Shown in pieces: positions 18,679 to 27,618 of a stretch of 64,000 nucleotides of DNA (position 1 is the first letter of the stretch; each line of letters opens with the position of its first letter). The DNA is taken from NCBI GenBank assembly GCA_936933955.1, contig CAKZIN010000095.1, forward strand, positions 29,039-93,038, written 5' to 3'. The notes under the pieces were generated by a model that worked only from the letters and a program-made list of their open reading frames with translations, did not search any database and was not told the origin of the DNA. This stretch comes from an uncultured Sphingopyxis sp. Its GTDB lineage: Bacteria > Pseudomonadota > Alphaproteobacteria > Sphingomonadales > Sphingomonadaceae. The position numbers and the translations under genes are program-made.

Positions 18679-19154
18679 TCCACGTCGCCTTCGTCGGCGG
18701 AGTGATCGAGCGCATCCTGGCGGACGCCGATGCTCCGCGCGGCGAGGCGGACCTCGATCTGAAAGGTGACGAAGGCGGCGATCAGCAGCAGCATTGCGGC
18801 CACGAACATCAGCGCGATGGTGTTGCCAAGCTCGCTGCTGGTCAGCGCGGCGATGAACAGCAGCATGACGACGCAGGCGACGACGATCGCGCTCGCCACG
18901 GTGAGGAAGATCGCCCAGTTCACCACCCGCATCCGCCGGTCGAGCCGCGTCAGTTCGCGCTGGGTGCGGTCATGCTCCGCGCCGCTCTCCTCAAAGATCG
19001 CGCTCTCAAGCTTGCGCGCCCGGTCAATCACCCGCGCCAGTCGGCCGGTGCAGACGTTGAGAAAAGCCCCAATCCCCGCCAGCAAGAACACCGGCGCCAC
19101 CGCCAACTGAATGGTGCTTGCGACCAGACGGACTTCAGGTTCGGTGGGGATCAT
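18675..19154 (-). CDS. DUF2721 family membrane protein
   Basis: A 159-residue integral membrane protein. Three hydrophobic helices are visible (TIQLAVAPVFLLAGIGAFL, VNWAIFLTVASAIVVACVV, TIALMFVAAMLLLIAAFVT) with a charged stretch RLARVIDRARKLE and RLDRRMRVVN between the first and second; this layout is that of DUF2721. The function of the family is unknown. ATG 19154 fits the domain start. It converges on the amidase with a shared CTAA and stands just downstream of the glycan array, marking its left border. Confidence 0.8.
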   Translation of the reverse strand: MIPTEPEVRLVASTIQLAVAPVFLLAGIGAFLNVCTGRLARVIDRARKLESAIFEESGAEHDRTQRELTRLDRRMRVVNWAIFLTVASAIVVACVVMLLFIAALTSSELGNTIALMFVAAMLLLIAAFVTFQIEVRLAARSIGVRQDALDHSADEGDVD

Positions 19155-19257
19155 CGCCCCTAGATAGGATCGAGGCGCCCAGCGGACCAGCGCCGGGTTA
19201 TGGCCTGCAGCAACCGCGAATATCGCGATAGCGAGTCCAGCCACGCTGTCCCATCCT

Positions 19258-20559
19258 TCAAGGGTTGGGCGGCCACACCCCGCGGGTGTCGTACACATGC
19301 TTGCCCGCGCGCTCATCGTTCGGGACGGACTTGAACAAATCATGGTCGACCAACAGGACGATGATTTCGCACTCATCCAGCGCGGTATCGAGATCGACCA
19401 GCGTCGCGCCTGCGTCCTGCAGGGCCGGCGGAAGCGTGCTGGCGAACGGTTCGACGATATGAACCCGCGGGCCGAAGCGCTGAGCCAGCTCCGTCGCGAC
19501 GATGAGCGCGGGGCTCTCGCGAAAATCGTCGATGTTGGGCTTGAACGCTAAACCGAGCGCCGCGACCTTGGCGGTTGGATGCGAGGCGATGAGTTCACTC
19601 GCCGTTGCGATGACGTAGTCGGTCTTGCTGAGGTTCACCTCCCGCGCGGTACGGATCAGGCGGCTCTGTTTCGGTGCGCCGGCGACCAGAAACCACGGAT
19701 CCACAGCGATGCAATGGCCGCCGACGCCGGGTCCGGGCTGGAGCACGTTGACGCGCGGATGACGGTTGGCGAGCTCGATCACCTTCCACACGTCAACGCC
19801 CATGGCATCGGCGATCATGGATAGTTCGTTGGCGAACGCGATGTTGACGTCGCGATAGCTGTTTTCGACGAGCTTCACCATTTCAGCTGCTCGTGCATTC
19901 GTTGGCACGCAGGCCCCACGGACGAACCGGCGATAAAACGTCATCGCTCGCCTCGAGCAACGCGGCGTGATCCCGCCGATCACCCGATCATTGTCTATCA
20001 GCTCGATCAGGATGCGTCCTGGGAGCACCCGCTCCGGGCAATAGGCGACCGCGAGATCGGGTGCGGCCGCGCCGTTGCCCGGCATGCTAAGGTCCGGTCG
20101 CAGCTCAGCCAGCCGCGCCGCCAGCTGCTCGGTCGTGCCAACGGGAGAAGTCGATTCTAGGATAACGAGATTGCCTGGCTCCAGAACAGGCGCGATCGCT
20201 TCCGCTGCCGCGAGGACATAGCGAATGTCCGGAGATCGATCTTCCCGGATCGGCGTCGGAACCGCGATCACGAAGGTCGACGCTGGTTCAGGTTCGACGG
20301 ACGCCCGAAGCAGGCCCCGATCGACGACACCCTGCACCAGGCCGTGCAAATCGACTTCTTCGATGTGCACCCGCCCGCTGTTTACCGTGTCGACGACATT
20401 AGGATTGACGTCGACCCCCAGAACCCGCTGCCCGGAACGCGCGATGACCGCCGCGGTGGGTAGGCCGATGTAGCCCAGACCGACAACGACAGTGTCGACG
20501 GCTGTGGCCCCTTCTTCGGTAATGGACGAGGTGTGGGAACGTTCAGTGGCAGTGAGCAT
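19258..20559 (-). CDS. wecC: UDP-N-acetyl-D-mannosamine dehydrogenase
   Basis: Oxidises UDP-ManNAc to UDP-ManNAc-uronic acid (UDP-ManNAcA). The 433-residue protein has the Rossmann motif VVVGLGYIGLPTAAVIA, the ESTSPVGTTE stretch, CPERVLPG, the NAD/sugar-binding ENSYRDVNIAFANEL and the catalytic cysteine in GPGVGGHCIAVDPWF; all fit WecC rather than UGD. ATG 20559 overlaps the end of wecB by 17 bases. It is the last gene of the long array and is directly coupled to the 2-epimerase that makes its substrate. Confidence 0.92.
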   Translation of the reverse strand: MLTATERSHTSSITEEGATAVDTVVVGLGYIGLPTAAVIARSGQRVLGVDVNPNVVDTVNSGRVHIEEVDLHGLVQGVVDRGLLRASVEPEPASTFVIAVPTPIREDRSPDIRYVLAAAEAIAPVLEPGNLVILESTSPVGTTEQLAARLAELRPDLSMPGNGAAAPDLAVAYCPERVLPGRILIELIDNDRVIGGITPRCSRRAMTFYRRFVRGACVPTNARAAEMVKLVENSYRDVNIAFANELSMIADAMGVDVWKVIELANRHPRVNVLQPGPGVGGHCIAVDPWFLVAGAPKQSRLIRTAREVNLSKTDYVIATASELIASHPTAKVAALGLAFKPNIDDFRESPALIVATELAQRFGPRVHIVEPFASTLPPALQDAGATLVDLDTALDECEIIVLLVDHDLFKSVPNDERAGKHVYDTRGVWPPNP

Positions 20560-21682
20560 CGGCGATGACCTTGGCGATGCGCACGGCGGCTTGACCATCG
20601 CCGTACGGGTTATGCGCTTGGGCCATGCGGCCGTAAGCGACGGGATCATCCAGCAGCAGCATGCACTGTTCGACGATCGTGCGAGTGTCGGACCCAACCA
20701 GCCGCGCGGTCCCAGCGACCACGCCCTCCGGCCGCTCGGTCGTGTCGCGCATGACCAGCACAGGTTTGCCGAGCGAGGGCGCCTCCTCCTGCACGCCACC
20801 ACTGTCTGTGAGGACGAAGTGGGAACGGTCCAACAGCCTGACAAAACTCAGATAGTCGAGCGGCTCGCTTAGCAAAATGTTCTCATTCCCCCCGAGATGC
20901 GCCTCCATCACCGCGCGCACCGCGGGGTTCGGGTGCACTGGAAACACCACCGCAACATCGGGACGGTCCGCGACCGCCCTTATCGCGGCTGCGATTTGGC
21001 GCATGCCTTCGCCGAAATTTTCTCGCCGATGCGACGTGACTGCGATCAGCCGGCGACCTTCGAACCGATCGAGCAGCCCGTCGATCTCTGTCGTCAGGCT
21101 CGGGTCGGCTCGGGTTCGGGCCACGGTCGCCAAAAATGCGTCGACCACCGTATTGCCGGTCACGTGGATCGTGTCCGCCGCGACATTCTCGGCCCGCAAA
21201 GCCGCGGCTGCGGAACTGGTAGGCGCAAAATGAAGGTCGGCGATCGTGCCTGTGACGCGGCGGTTCATTTCCTCGGGCCAAGGAGAATACATATCGCCGC
21301 TGCGCAGACCCGCCTCTACGTGACCCACCGGTATCTTGTGGAAATACGCACTCAGCGTCGCCGCCATCGTCGTGAGCGTGTCGCCGTGGACGAGAATGCG
21401 GTCAGGACGCCACTCGTCCAGAGCTGCGCCGAAGCTCACGAGTATGCGGGCGCACAGATCCTCGAGCGACTGGTTGGGCCGCATCAGATCGAGATCGATG
21501 TCGGGAACGATGCCAACCAGGTCCATCACCTGATCGAGCATAGCGCGATGCTGTGCGGTAACGGCGACGCGAACGTCGAGCCCGCCGTGCGAACGCAGCG
21601 CATCGACAACCGGAAACATCTTGATCGCTTCCGGACGCGTGCCGAAAACCACCATGATCCTTGGTAAGGGCTTTGCGCTCAT
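20543..21682 (-). CDS. wecB: Non-hydrolysing UDP-GlcNAc 2-epimerase
   Basis: Interconverts UDP-GlcNAc and UDP-ManNAc. The 379-residue protein has FGTRPEAIKMFPV, VHGDTLTTMAATL, HVEAGLRSGDMYSPWPEEMNRR, HRRENFGEG, DSGGVQEEAP and RDTTERPEG, the WecB set. The array also encodes the enzymes for a 2,3-diacylamino uronic acid, whose 2-epimerase (WbpI) belongs to the same superfamily; no other 2-epimerase is seen, so this enzyme may serve one or both pathways. A 41-base gap separates it from the upstream aminotransferase gene, the largest spacing in the array. Confidence 0.9.
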   Translation of the reverse strand: MSAKPLPRIMVVFGTRPEAIKMFPVVDALRSHGGLDVRVAVTAQHRAMLDQVMDLVGIVPDIDLDLMRPNQSLEDLCARILVSFGAALDEWRPDRILVHGDTLTTMAATLSAYFHKIPVGHVEAGLRSGDMYSPWPEEMNRRVTGTIADLHFAPTSSAAAALRAENVAADTIHVTGNTVVDAFLATVARTRADPSLTTEIDGLLDRFEGRRLIAVTSHRRENFGEGMRQIAAAIRAVADRPDVAVVFPVHPNPAVRAVMEAHLGGNENILLSEPLDYLSFVRLLDRSHFVLTDSGGVQEEAPSLGKPVLVMRDTTERPEGVVAGTARLVGSDTRTIVEQCMLLLDDPVAYGRMAQAHNPYGDGQAAVRIAKVIADAHCH

Positions 21683-21723
21683 CGCGGCCCCACTACCGTC
21701 AACCGGTTTAGAAACTGCTCACG

Positions 21724-22935
21724 TCAGCGCCGCGCTGCTTGCGAGAGGACGTCGACGGCAACTCGCGCCGCTTCCGCAATCTGCGCTTCTGTCAGCGTCG
21801 GATGCACCAGAAACATCAGGCTCGTTTCACCAAGCGCGCGGGCAATGGGCAGTCGCTCGGCCGGACGGGAGGGATGTCGGTCGAACGCGTGCTCAAGATA
21901 TACCTCCGAGCAGCTCCCTTGATAGCATGGCACGCCGTGGCCGTTGATCTGCGCGACGATACGGTCGCGGTCCCAGCCCGATGCCAGTCGTTCGGGAACG
22001 ACATAGGCGTAGAATTTATACTCCGCGTGGACGCTGTCCGGCTCCGTCAGCTGTGGCATGCGAATGACGCCACCGTCCCCGGCACACACCGCGAGCGCGG
22101 ATCGCAATACGGCGGCATGTGCGTTCCGAGCCGCAGTCCACTGCGCCATGCGAGCGAGCTGAATGCGGCCGATGACACCTTGCACTTCCAGCATGCGCCA
22201 GTTGGTGCCGAAACTGTCGTGAACCCAGCGAAAACCCGGGGGATGCGCGCGTTCGTAAATCGCGTCCCAGCTTTTCCCATGATCCTTATAGGACCACATC
22301 CGCGACCAAAGGTCGGGATCGTTGACCGTCACCATCCCGCCTTCGCCGCCGGTGGTCATAATCTTGTCCTGGCAGAACGACCAAGCGCCGACGTGGCCGA
22401 TACTGCCCACGCTTCGCCCCTTGTAGCGTGCGCCGTGCGCCTGCGCGCAGTCTTCGATCAATCGGATGCCCCGCGGCTCGAGCATCTCGAGGATCGGGTC
22501 CATGTCTGCGGGCCACCCGGCGAGATGGACAAGGATCACCGCCTTCGTCCATGGCGTGAGCATCGGCCCAATGGTCGCTGCAGACAGGTTTCCGCTGTCT
22601 GGGTCCACGTCCGCGAATACCGGGCGCGCGCCTGCGTTCACGACGCAGCTCACCGAAGCGATGAACGTGCGCGGTGTGACGATCACCTCGTCTTCAGCTG
22701 ACCCTCCGTTGGCCGCACCGATCCCGAGACCGTGTAGCGCAAGGTCGAGCGCAACCGTGCCGTTGGCGACCGCGATCGCATGGGACGTTCCGACCCAAGC
22801 GGCAAACTCCCGCTCAAAGGCGCGACACTCGTCCCCGGTCCAGTAGTTGACGCGGTTCGAGCGAATTACCCGCGCAACCGCGTCGGCCTCCTCATCGGAG
22901 AAACAGGGCCATGGCGCGAAGGGAGTGTTAAGCAA
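21724..22935 (-). CDS. DegT/DnrJ/EryC1 family nucleotide-sugar aminotransferase
   Basis: A PLP-dependent sugar aminotransferase of 403 residues. It starts WPCFSDEEADAV and NRVNYWTGDE, a signature of polysaccharide-locus members, and places the PLP lysine at about residue 191 in CQDKIMTTGGEGG. It has an insertion around residues 73-82 (GAANGGSAED). It follows a PglD-like acetyltransferase gene by 4 bases and a PglC-like gene beyond, as in Campylobacter pglC-D-E, where the aminotransferase makes a 4-amino-6-deoxy sugar for acetylation. Its keto-sugar substrate cannot be fixed because no 4,6-dehydratase gene is visible here. Confidence 0.85.
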   Translation of the reverse strand: MLNTPFAPWPCFSDEEADAVARVIRSNRVNYWTGDECRAFEREFAAWVGTSHAIAVANGTVALDLALHGLGIGAANGGSAEDEVIVTPRTFIASVSCVVNAGARPVFADVDPDSGNLSAATIGPMLTPWTKAVILVHLAGWPADMDPILEMLEPRGIRLIEDCAQAHGARYKGRSVGSIGHVGAWSFCQDKIMTTGGEGGMVTVNDPDLWSRMWSYKDHGKSWDAIYERAHPPGFRWVHDSFGTNWRMLEVQGVIGRIQLARMAQWTAARNAHAAVLRSALAVCAGDGGVIRMPQLTEPDSVHAEYKFYAYVVPERLASGWDRDRIVAQINGHGVPCYQGSCSEVYLEHAFDRHPSRPAERLPIARALGETSLMFLVHPTLTEAQIAEAARVAVDVLSQAARR

Positions 22936-22939
22936 ACGC

Positions 22940-23563
22940 CTATCCTTTGATAAGTTGCTTCGCCGGATTGCCGACTACGGTAATGCCGGGTGCAACATCC
23001 TTGGTCACAACCGCGCCCATGCCGACAACAGCGCCAGCACCAATGGTAACTCCCTGCTTTATGATCGCTCCCGTGCCGATGTACGCGTGGTCACCGATCG
23101 TCACGTTTCCGTTGCACCGCACCGCCGGCGCGAACGTGACCCAGTCCCCAATAACGCAGTCGTGCGCGACGTAACTTTGCAGGTTGGAGTGGAAGCCGCG
23201 ACCAATGCGGATGTTAGAAGTGAGGATCGTGCCGGCGCAAAGGATGGCACCGTCGCCCATATCCACGTCGTCATACTTTACGACCTCCGGCGATTTGATG
23301 TTGGCCAACGCGATACCCGCGGCAGCACAGCGGTCAGCGATGCGTTTGCGAGCTAGGCCATCGGCCACGGCGATCACGGCGTTGCTACCTTCGGTAACCT
23401 TGAGAGTAAATTGCTCGAAACTGATTGCGCGGACGCCATTCAGCTCTCCCGACACGCGGTCGTCGAGGAAAAAAACCTCCGCCTCCGGGAACGAAGATCG
23501 CGCTAACGGGAGCACTTCGCGGCCAAACCCGCCCGCGCCGAAGATCCCGATTTCTTGCTTCAC
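22940..23563 (-). CDS. PglD/NeuD-like sugar N- or O-acetyltransferase
   Basis: A 207-residue left-handed beta-helix acetyltransferase. The N-terminal Rossmann-like nucleotide-sugar domain starts IGIFGAGGFGREVLPLA; the C-terminal hexapeptide repeats include VAHDCVIGDWVTFAPAVRCNGNVTIGDHAYIGTG (split by turns) and end VGNPAKQL. This is the two-domain layout of PglD, which acetylates a 4-amino sugar nucleotide. The GTG at 23563 overlaps the stop of the PglC-like gene by four bases. The aminotransferase just downstream is the likely partner that supplies the amino sugar. Confidence 0.85.
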   Translation of the reverse strand: MKQEIGIFGAGGFGREVLPLARSSFPEAEVFFLDDRVSGELNGVRAISFEQFTLKVTEGSNAVIAVADGLARKRIADRCAAAGIALANIKSPEVVKYDDVDMGDGAILCAGTILTSNIRIGRGFHSNLQSYVAHDCVIGDWVTFAPAVRCNGNVTIGDHAYIGTGAIIKQGVTIGAGAVVGMGAVVTKDVAPGITVVGNPAKQLIKG

Positions 23564-24213
23564 GTGTCGGTCTCCCCTTCTTTCGAAACAGCCGTACCGG
23601 TAAACCGGCTCATCGTCGCCTCGCCCGCTGCGCTGATGTCGCTGCGGCGGAGAACTTTCAACGCGGTGAGTGCTAGGATACGCAAATCCAAGAGCGTGGA
23701 CTGGTTGTCGACATACCAGCGGTCGAGGTCGAACTTTTTCTCCCAATCGATCGCATTGCGACCGTTCACTTGCGCCCAGCCAGTTAGGCCAGGACGTACC
23801 TCGTGTCGGCGCGCCTGCTCGGCGGTGTAAAGTGGCAGATACTCCATCAAGAGGGGCCTGGGTCCGACAAGGCTCATCTCGCCGCGCAGCACGTTCCACA
23901 AGGCTGGGAGTTCATCGATGCTGGAAGAGCGCAGGAAACGACCTAACCGGGTCAACCTTTCGGCATCCGGCAACACTCTCCCATGGACGTCCACGGCGTC
24001 GCGCATCGTACGCAGTTTCAGGTTGCGATACGGAACGCCGCCGCGTCCCGGGCGAAGCTGAGCGAACAGGACAGGCGAGCCAAGACTGACCCGAACAGCC
24101 AATGCTGCCAACACCAGCAGTGGCGAGAGGAGGATCAATCCGGCACTTGCTCCTAGGATATCGATCCCGCGTTTCGCGAGGGCGCCAAAGCGCGTAGACC
24201 GTGCGCTGTTCAT
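23560..24213 (-). CDS. PglC-like phosphoglycosyl transferase (initiating enzyme)
   Basis: Transfers the first sugar phosphate from a UDP-sugar to undecaprenyl phosphate, starting repeat-unit assembly at the inner membrane. The 217-residue size is that of the minimal monotopic PglC type, not of the large WbaP/ExoY-with-extra-domain type. Motifs are KRGIDILGASAG, a hydrophobic re-entrant helix with a Ser-Pro break (ILLSPLLVLAALAV), FRSL-like KLRTM, the catalytic Asp-Glu in SSIDELPALWNVL, SLVGPRPLL and RPGLTGWAQVNGRN. ATG 24213 overlaps the flippase stop (ATGA). Neighbouring PglD and aminotransferase genes suggest a di-N-acetyl bacillosamine-like first sugar. Confidence 0.9.
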   Translation of the reverse strand: MNSARSTRFGALAKRGIDILGASAGLILLSPLLVLAALAVRVSLGSPVLFAQLRPGRGGVPYRNLKLRTMRDAVDVHGRVLPDAERLTRLGRFLRSSSIDELPALWNVLRGEMSLVGPRPLLMEYLPLYTAEQARRHEVRPGLTGWAQVNGRNAIDWEKKFDLDRWYVDNQSTLLDLRILALTALKVLRRSDISAAGEATMSRFTGTAVSKEGETDT

Positions 24214-25550
24214 GCAAATAGCAGGTAGAGCGATAGCCCGAGCACGACCAGTTTCAACGCGACGATCAGCTTGAGTGGGTAGCCGAACGTCACCACCCGC
24301 TCGGACAACCAAATGAACAGGCTACTGTGGACAAAGGCGGCGATCACAAAGCCCGCACTCACCCCGATCAGGGGACCGAAGGCTCGGCTCAAGGGCCAGG
24401 CCACTGCGACCATGACCGCAATGAACAGCAGGCTCAGCCAAGCGATCGCCGACGTGCGACCGTTGATGACGAAGCCAAAACCCGCAACCGTCGATTCGGT
24501 GAAGAAGAGGTTTCCGACGGTCAAAGCGGCGAGCGCCGGAAGCGCGGCGACGGCCGCCGGCGGCACCAACCCCTGACCGAAGCGCACGATAACGACGACG
24601 ACTGCGACGACTGCGAGTGAGAGAAGGAGATAGCCTCCGTAAAGCAGGCGCGCGACATGCTGCCCTTCGGCCTCCCGATGACGAGCGAGAATGATCGGAG
24701 CGACGCCCATTGCCGGCAGTGCCAGAAAGAATGCCCCGGTTTCGCCGGCTCTAGACACGAGTGCATATGAACCAAGAGCGCTCGCACCGCCGGCTCCGAT
24801 GAGGATCCCACGATCAACCGCGCGCCGGGCGATCAAGAGTAGGCTGGCGATGCCGAACGGCCAGGCCAGATTTGCCAGGCGCGCGCTCAGCGCGGTCAAT
24901 CCACCATGTTTTCGGAGCACGGGCAGCAGCGGCGCGTGCCGGGAGATAATCCAGAGCACCGCCGCTGTGCCAATTGCGCTCCCCAGCAGCAATCCGCTGA
25001 TAAAGCCGTCGATGGTACCCGTCTTCGCGAACCATATGGCGCCGGCTGTGACGCCGACGACGTTGGCAACGGTAATGACTGCGGACGCCGCCAGTGCCTT
25101 TCCCAGCCAACGGAAATAGGCGAAGACCAGCGTCATGAGCGCGGAACCGCCAGCATAGAGATATGCAGCGTTGAACACCTTCGGCGGGAGCAGCGATTGG
25201 AGTTGCGGAACCTGTGAGGCGAGCCGGAGTGGCCAGTAAAGCGACACGAACAGCACCACCGTCATCAGGATCGACGTCCAGATTGCCGCGTGCCTGGATT
25301 CTTCGTCAGTTTCCGTCGCGACGATCGCTAGTGCGGAGTCGAGCCCGAAGGTCATAACGATCAGCAGCAGCGACGTGGCGACAATGAACAGGTCGTACGT
25401 CGCAATCTCATCGGTACCGACGAAGCGGGCGAGCACGAATATCGCGAGGATGAGGAGGAAACGGGTGCCGACAGTAGCGGCGACCTGAAGCGCCGTGTCG
25501 ACCAGCCCGCGTCGCAACAGTGCTGCGACAGCGCCCGGAACCGCAATCAT
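24210..25550 (-). CDS. Wzx-type polysaccharide flippase
   Basis: A 446-residue integral membrane protein of the MOP/polysaccharide transporter superfamily, predicted to flip the undecaprenyl-linked repeat unit to the periplasmic side. The sequence is almost entirely hydrophobic helices (about 12-14), with the N-terminal LVDTALQVAATVGTRFLLIL and FVLARFVGTDEIATYDLF typical of Wzx-like proteins. Sequence conservation in this family is low, so substrate cannot be inferred. Both ends have ATGA overlaps with its neighbours, placing it between the glycosyltransferase and initiating transferase genes. Confidence 0.85.
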   Translation of the reverse strand: MIAVPGAVAALLRRGLVDTALQVAATVGTRFLLILAIFVLARFVGTDEIATYDLFIVATSLLLIVMTFGLDSALAIVATETDEESRHAAIWTSILMTVVLFVSLYWPLRLASQVPQLQSLLPPKVFNAAYLYAGGSALMTLVFAYFRWLGKALAASAVITVANVVGVTAGAIWFAKTGTIDGFISGLLLGSAIGTAAVLWIISRHAPLLPVLRKHGGLTALSARLANLAWPFGIASLLLIARRAVDRGILIGAGGASALGSYALVSRAGETGAFFLALPAMGVAPIILARHREAEGQHVARLLYGGYLLLSLAVVAVVVVIVRFGQGLVPPAAVAALPALAALTVGNLFFTESTVAGFGFVINGRTSAIAWLSLLFIAVMVAVAWPLSRAFGPLIGVSAGFVIAAFVHSSLFIWLSERVVTFGYPLKLIVALKLVVLGLSLYLLFA

Positions 25551-26743
25551 GTGCTAGCTTGATCGATGCGAGCGAGAATTTCGCGGATGCCCCCGCCAAA
25601 GCCATAGTCCATCAGCCAGCGATGAGAGGCCTCGCCCATGCCGACAAGGTCCACCTCTCCGCGGGCGATACGGTCGAGCTGGTGCGCAAAGCTTTCCCCA
25701 TCGTGGATAGAGAGCATAGGATACAGCTCTTTGTCCGGGTACAACGCGTCGTCCCGGTGATGCAGCACGGCCTTTTTCATGACCATCGCCTCAAAGATGG
25801 TGCCATAAGAGAACCAGCTACGCGCCACTTCGCCGACAACCGCGTCCGCTTCACCAATGGCGATCATCAGTTCCTTGCGCGGCATCTGCGGCAACCACGC
25901 GATATGTTCCGCGACGCCCAACTCCTCCGCAAGGGCGGCGGTGTCGTCATAGTCGGTACCGAAGCGCACCATGACCAACCGCACCTGCTTGGCCGGGTTG
26001 CCAGCGTAGTAACGCGCCAAGCCACGGACCAGCTCGTCGTTGGCCTTGTCGTGGAACAGGCCGTAGTGCCGAATGGTCGCCGGCTTCCAAACATGCTTGA
26101 CATGGTGCAGCAGCAAGATGTCGGCGTCGCCACGCAGCTTCGCCATCGTCTGCGGCATGCTCGAGGCCGCACGACGACGTGCGAACGCCTCTCCTTCGAA
26201 ATCAGGGTAATAAAGCATCGGTATTGCGTGGCTAATGCGATCCATCCCTTGCACTACGGGGCGGATCTTCTCCTCGAGCTCAGGATTGGTAGCGTCCCAG
26301 AACAGGGTCCGGCTTGCTTGAATCCCACGCCGCTGTGCCCGGGAATAGATCAGGAACTTGAAGAGATCCTTGGGTGCCCAGCCGCTGAACATCGGCAACA
26401 TGTGGAGATCGCCGCCGGAGGGCATGAAAATGTCGAGCCGCCGCCCCGCCTTTTGCGCGTAAGCCGGGGCTAGCCGAGAGCCGATGAGAAAAGGAAACTC
26501 ACGCAGGTCTTCGCGGATGGTGGCGGCGGGCGTGGTCAGCAGCTGACCATAGCCGCCCCAGCTGAGGGTGCGCGACGGGTAGTCCGCTTGGCCGTCGCTG
26601 TCGGCGGACGGGACGAAATGCCCAGCCTCATTAGCGAAGAACAGCAAATGTGCGTCGACGCCCTCGCGCCGCAAGAAACGCACAAGGTTGTGGCCGTTGT
26701 TGTTCATGTTGCCGAGCACAGCAACGCGCGGGCGGGCGGTCAT
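25547..26743 (-). CDS. Predicted glycosyltransferase of the glycan array
   Basis: A 398-residue cytosolic protein with a GT-B-like outline: an N-terminal Rossmann-like start (VAVLGNMNNNGHNLVRFLRREGVDAHLLFF), a PSGGDLHMLP segment that resembles donor or acceptor sites of surface-glycan transferases, and a C-terminal half with QVRLVMVRFGTDYDD, AEHIAWLPQMPRKEL and SYGTIFEAMVMKKAVL, the last resembling the E-x7-E region of GT4 enzymes. I cannot name the transferred sugar. It is the only clear glycosyltransferase inside the 21-gene array, which is few for a repeat unit with several sugars. Confidence 0.7.
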   Translation of the reverse strand: MTARPRVAVLGNMNNNGHNLVRFLRREGVDAHLLFFANEAGHFVPSADSDGQADYPSRTLSWGGYGQLLTTPAATIREDLREFPFLIGSRLAPAYAQKAGRRLDIFMPSGGDLHMLPMFSGWAPKDLFKFLIYSRAQRRGIQASRTLFWDATNPELEEKIRPVVQGMDRISHAIPMLYYPDFEGEAFARRRAASSMPQTMAKLRGDADILLLHHVKHVWKPATIRHYGLFHDKANDELVRGLARYYAGNPAKQVRLVMVRFGTDYDDTAALAEELGVAEHIAWLPQMPRKELMIAIGEADAVVGEVARSWFSYGTIFEAMVMKKAVLHHRDDALYPDKELYPMLSIHDGESFAHQLDRIARGEVDLVGMGEASHRWLMDYGFGGGIREILARIDQAST

Positions 26744-27618
26744 GCTACGATCTGCTCGGCGACATAGTCTGCCTGGGTGAGAATGCGAATTTCGCCCCGA
26801 CGGGCCCGTATCGCCGCCTCCTGGACGATTGCCGACAGCACCGACAGCGTGTCGGGGGCAGTCGCGACGTTCTCAGGGTGGGTCCAATAATGGACCACGC
26901 CACCGGTCTTCACAGCATGATCGAGCATCGCCGCTGCACGCTTGCGACTCACTGCCACAGGGACCAGCTTTCGACCACCGGATTTCCAGTTCACGAAGTG
27001 TCCGGCAGGAATCGCCACAGGCGCGTGAGGCAGCTGCAGGGGGTCGGCTTCTGATGGCGTTCGCATTTGAAATTCGCCCATTAACCGAGCGATTCGCCCA
27101 CGACACGCCGCGAGCCGGTAGCCGGTCACGCCCAGTTCAGCGAGCACGTCGAGATGCCCTATCCGGTTTCGCGGAAAAATGAACGTCTGTCCCGCGACCG
27201 GCGACACAAGCGCGTGCTCCAGCCGGACGTCATCGGCAGTCATCTGATCGTACGGGGTGTGAGTGACACCGTGCGAGGCCCATTCGTGCGCCTCCCCCAG
27301 CATCGCACGCAGCCAATTGCCACACCATCCGTCGAACTCGCCCGCGGCCAGCGCCTGCATTGCAGCTCGCGTGTACGGAAGTTGCTCTGCGAGGTCGGAA
27401 TGGGGAAGGCTGGCGAGGGCATCCTTGGGTTCGACGAATAGGCCGACGACGGCAAAGGTCGCCGGAACTTCGTGGCGGTCGAGCAGGGCGATAATGTCAC
27501 GATATGCTCGCTGAAGACGTGCGTCCGAAAGGAGCTCGTGATCGCGTGGCCCTAAGTGGTCGGCGATGCCCCACTTGCCTTCGCAGTCGAGCGACAGAAT
27601 GAAACGCGCCCCACTCAT
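26740..27618 (-). CDS. Polysaccharide deacetylase-like (NodB-fold) protein
   Basis: A 292-residue protein with the NodB/polysaccharide deacetylase outline: metal-binding Asp near the start (FILSLDCEGKWG), the hydrophobic strand VPATFAVVG, the His-x3-His motif in WASHGVTHTPYDQ and a late HYWTHPENV loop. Such enzymes remove N- or O-acetyl groups from sugars. There is no signal peptide, so it probably acts in the cytosol on a nucleotide or lipid-linked sugar rather than on exported polymer. ATGA overlaps couple it to the GNAT gene before and the glycosyltransferase after it. Confidence 0.78.
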   Translation of the reverse strand: MSGARFILSLDCEGKWGIADHLGPRDHELLSDARLQRAYRDIIALLDRHEVPATFAVVGLFVEPKDALASLPHSDLAEQLPYTRAAMQALAAGEFDGWCGNWLRAMLGEAHEWASHGVTHTPYDQMTADDVRLEHALVSPVAGQTFIFPRNRIGHLDVLAELGVTGYRLAACRGRIARLMGEFQMRTPSEADPLQLPHAPVAIPAGHFVNWKSGGRKLVPVAVSRKRAAAMLDHAVKTGGVVHYWTHPENVATAPDTLSVLSAIVQEAAIRARRGEIRILTQADYVAEQIVA

